Assembly: GCA_023454395.1 (NCBI GenBank)
Contig: JAEYFY010000239.1
Location: 1 to 8,166, forward strand
Reading direction: 5' to 3'
Length of the DNA: 8,166 nt
Origin: Pseudomonadota bacterium
GTDB lineage: Bacteria > Pseudomonadota > Gammaproteobacteria > Enterobacterales > Enterobacteriaceae
Part shown: piece after piece, positions 6,905 to 8,166 of the stretch
Position numbering within the stretch: the stretch's first letter is position 1
Layout of the letters: each line of letters starts with the position of its first letter
The notes under the pieces: generated by a model
Database searches by the model: none
Told to the model about the DNA's origin: nothing
The model's input: the letters and a program-made list of their open reading frames with translations, nothing else
Translations under genes and position numbers: made by a program

Positions 6905-6925
6905 TCACGGCGGAAATCGCCGTAT
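6905..6925. promoter_or_regulatory. AbiEi operator, distal palindrome
   Basis: A second inverted repeat with core ACGGCG (6907-6912) and CGCCGT (6918-6923). The arms are shorter (6 bp perfect) than in the proximal site but share the same core and the GAAATCGCCGTA-like right half. The two centres are 74 bp apart, close to seven helical turns, so two dimers would lie on the same face. The site abuts -10-like hexamers on both strands (TATAAT plus strand at 6923-6928; TATTAT minus strand). Confidence 0.65.
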
Positions 6926-6942
6926 AATAGCCAATTCTTAAA

Positions 6943-6970
6943 CCCACACTACTAAGCCCACACGACTAAA
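6943..6970. repeat. Short 14-bp tandem duplication
   Basis: CCCACACTACTAAG (6943-6956) is followed directly by CCCACACGACTAAA (6957-6970), identical at 12 of 14 positions. It lies just outside the distal AbiEi operator. It may be a slippage scar or mark the edge of the inserted module; no matching copy was seen on the prfC side. Confidence 0.5.
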
Positions 6971-7459
6971 ACCTAGAAGGCTTACTTAGTTTAGTCTATG
7001 AGTAACATCTGTAATGCTTTGGTTTGTTTGCTTTATAAGAACCAATCTAGCTATTGTCTTATAAATCAACCTTGTTTTCATTGAAACTCTTAACGTACCT
7101 ATATTGACTAAAAATTTTACTCGTTACCTTTATGAGCAACGAATAAAGCAAAGAATTAGCCTATTTATTTTAGGTTAAAATCGGGATTGAATATAAGGTT
7201 CAAAATAAATCCTCCTTTATTTGGATTTAATTTTGTCTATATTTAGAGATTAATCACTTTATTTAAAACAAAAATAAATATTCAATTTACTTATTTTAAA
7301 TACTATTCACCTTTTCAACATAGTTATAATCACCTAACGTTTTAAAATTAAACAATGACAAAAGTGAAATTAATTTGATAAATTTACATTAAGTAAAAAT
7401 AAAGATAAATTTTAAATACAATTAATAAAAAATAAAATTCTAAGACTTAAAATAAAATA

Positions 7460-7483
7460 AAAAAAACGCCTAATAGAAGGCGT
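7460..7483 (-). terminator. Intrinsic terminator of the holD-rimI operon
   Basis: A perfect 6-bp stem, ACGCCT and AGGCGT, with a 6-base loop, is followed on the minus strand by eight T residues. It lies about 30 bp past the rimI stop and should end the holD-rimI transcript before the AbiE region. Confidence 0.8.
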
Positions 7484-7511
7484 CTTAAATTTAACTTAAA
7501 TAAAGATTTAA

Positions 7512-7958
7512 TTAGAAAGAAATAGGATAAGCCATGATAATCGCATCTTCATTTCCCGTCTTTGTTGGGTAATAATTTTTGCGCTTCGAAACGAAATTAA
7601 ATCCTATAGATTCATAGAGATTGAATGCTTTTTCATTAGATTCTCGCACCTCTAACCACAGAGTCGTGATATTTTTTTTCTCAAGGGTTTCAATTAGTTC
7701 CAGTAACAACGCTTTACCATAACCTTTCCCCTGATAATCAGGGTGAATCGCAATATTAAAAAGGGTTGCCTCATCTAATATTAATTGCGTAATTGCAAAA
7801 CCTACAATAATATTATCAATGCAAATTTTCAGATTAAAATAATGACTTCCTTGGTTACTATAAAATGTTTCTTCACTCCAAGGAAATGAATGACTTAATT
7901 TTTCAATTTGCCATGCTAAAGGTAAATCAGCAGGGTTTAAGGGTGAAATGGTCTTCAT
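7512..7958 (-). CDS. rimI: Ribosomal protein bS18 N-alpha-acetyltransferase RimI
   Basis: A GNAT acetyltransferase that transfers acetyl from acetyl-CoA to the N-terminal alanine of ribosomal protein S18. The protein has 148 residues, the same as E. coli RimI, and shares its landmarks: FPWSEETF (25-32), LDEATLFNIA (61-70), the acetyl-CoA loop Q76-G-K-G-Y-G81, and catalytic-position residues E103 (WLEVRESN) and Y115 (LYESIGF). The start is set at the ATG at 7958 (MKTISPLN, like E. coli MNTISSLE). An upstream in-frame extension to 8003 adds 15 residues that are only holD read in another frame. The gene overlaps holD by 32 bp and has no strong ribosome site of its own, so coupling is likely. A terminator follows; yjjG, next in E. 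coli, is missing. Confidence 0.95.
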   Translation of the reverse strand: MKTISPLNPADLPLAWQIEKLSHSFPWSEETFYSNQGSHYFNLKICIDNIIVGFAITQLILDEATLFNIAIHPDYQGKGYGKALLLELIETLEKKNITTLWLEVRESNEKAFNLYESIGFNFVSKRKNYYPTKTGNEDAIIMAYPISF

Positions 7959-8166
7959 ATTGATAGATTTGTTTCCAAAGATCGCGTTTTGCATCAGCAT
8001 CAAAATATAACTGATGTAATGAAGGGCTTCTCAGAGAAGTATATTCAGAGGGAAGTATGAGATCAGTGCCTAATAACCAGCAGGGAAGATCAAATGATTC
8101 TGTGAGCATGCTCACATCATCTGTTGTAATACAATAGATTTCGTCTTTATCTATCCCCATGGCGCT
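7927..8166 (-). CDS. holD: DNA polymerase III psi subunit HolD (3' part)
   Basis: Psi belongs to the clamp-loader complex and links it, via chi, to SSB-coated DNA. Only the last 79 codons are in the window; the frame is open through the right edge (S-A-M-G-I-D upstream of the first visible ATG), so that internal ATG is not the start. The C-terminal part LRSPSLHQLYFDADAKRDLW followed by KQIYQYEDHF aligns with E. coli SPALTDLRANPTARAALW and QQICTYEHDF. HolD is poorly conserved, so identity rests on this tail, on CWLLGTDLIL matching the E. coli SWRLGTDEPL region, and on the overlap with rimI, which is also the E. coli arrangement. Confidence 0.88.
   Translation of the reverse strand, partial: SAMGIDKDEIYCITTDDVSMLTESFDLPCWLLGTDLILPSEYTSLRSPSLHQLYFDADAKRDLWKQIYQYEDHFTLKPC

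Larger units (their letters stand above)
6788..7511. other. 724-bp non-coding region between rimI and the AbiE module
   Basis: The left end holds two AbiEi-type palindromes and presumably the AbiE promoter. The stretch from about 6930 to 7460 is very AT-rich, with stops in all frames and no recognisable gene or gene remnant; in particular I find no trace of yjjG, which occupies this place in E. coli. A hairpin at 7201-7235 and a short tandem repeat at 6943-6970 are the only structures I can point to. The right end holds the rimI terminator. Confidence 0.65.

Noticed and set aside
4996..7511. Flanking direct repeats or attachment sites around the AbiE module
   Set aside because: I compared both spacers by eye and found no shared direct repeat; there is also no tRNA, integrase or transposase nearby.
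7959..8003. N-terminal extension of rimI by 15 codons
   Set aside because: RimI of standard length starts at 7958; the extra residues are holD DNA in another frame.

Overview
The window reads as a chromosomal segment of a low-GC enterobacterium. Protein sequences and gene order point to the Morganellaceae, most likely Proteus or a close relative. This rests on RF3, RimI, HolD, YjjU and YjjV being close to the E. coli proteins as I remember them, on AT-rich spacers, and on ERIC-type intergenic repeats. No genome comparison was possible.

Every recognised gene lies on the minus strand, so transcription runs from high to low coordinates. From the right: the 3' part of holD (DNA polymerase III psi subunit) overlaps rimI (acetyltransferase for ribosomal protein S18), followed by a rimI terminator and about 720 bp of AT-rich non-coding DNA. 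Next comes an accessory module: a type IV AbiE toxin-antitoxin operon with an intact AbiEi antitoxin/repressor, two palindromic operators upstream of it, and a damaged AbiEii nucleotidyltransferase toxin. Then prfC (peptide release factor 3), a tandem of ERIC repeats and a terminator. Then a small exported single-BON protein at the position where E. coli has osmY, the overlapping pair yjjU (patatin-like) and yjjV (TatD-like), and finally the first 56 codons of a concentrative nucleoside transporter running off the left edge.

The backbone follows the E. coli order holD-rimI-(yjjG)-prfC-osmY-(ytjA)-yjjU-yjjV. yjjG is not found between rimI and prfC, where the AbiE module sits, and ytjA is not found between the BON gene and yjjU. 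In E. coli the deo nucleoside-catabolism genes lie beyond yjjV. A nucleoside transporter here, behind a promoter with two CRP-like sites at deoP2-like spacing, fits a cAMP-CRP/CytR-controlled nucleoside-uptake locus.

The best second-look item is the AbiE module. The toxin gene keeps its N-terminal catalytic motifs but then jumps directly to the family's C-terminal tail in another reading frame, the signature of an internal deletion with frameshift. The antitoxin and its operators look intact, which leaves what appears to be an autoregulated orphan antitoxin. I found no CRISPR array, tRNA, rRNA, transposase or clearly new multi-gene system.
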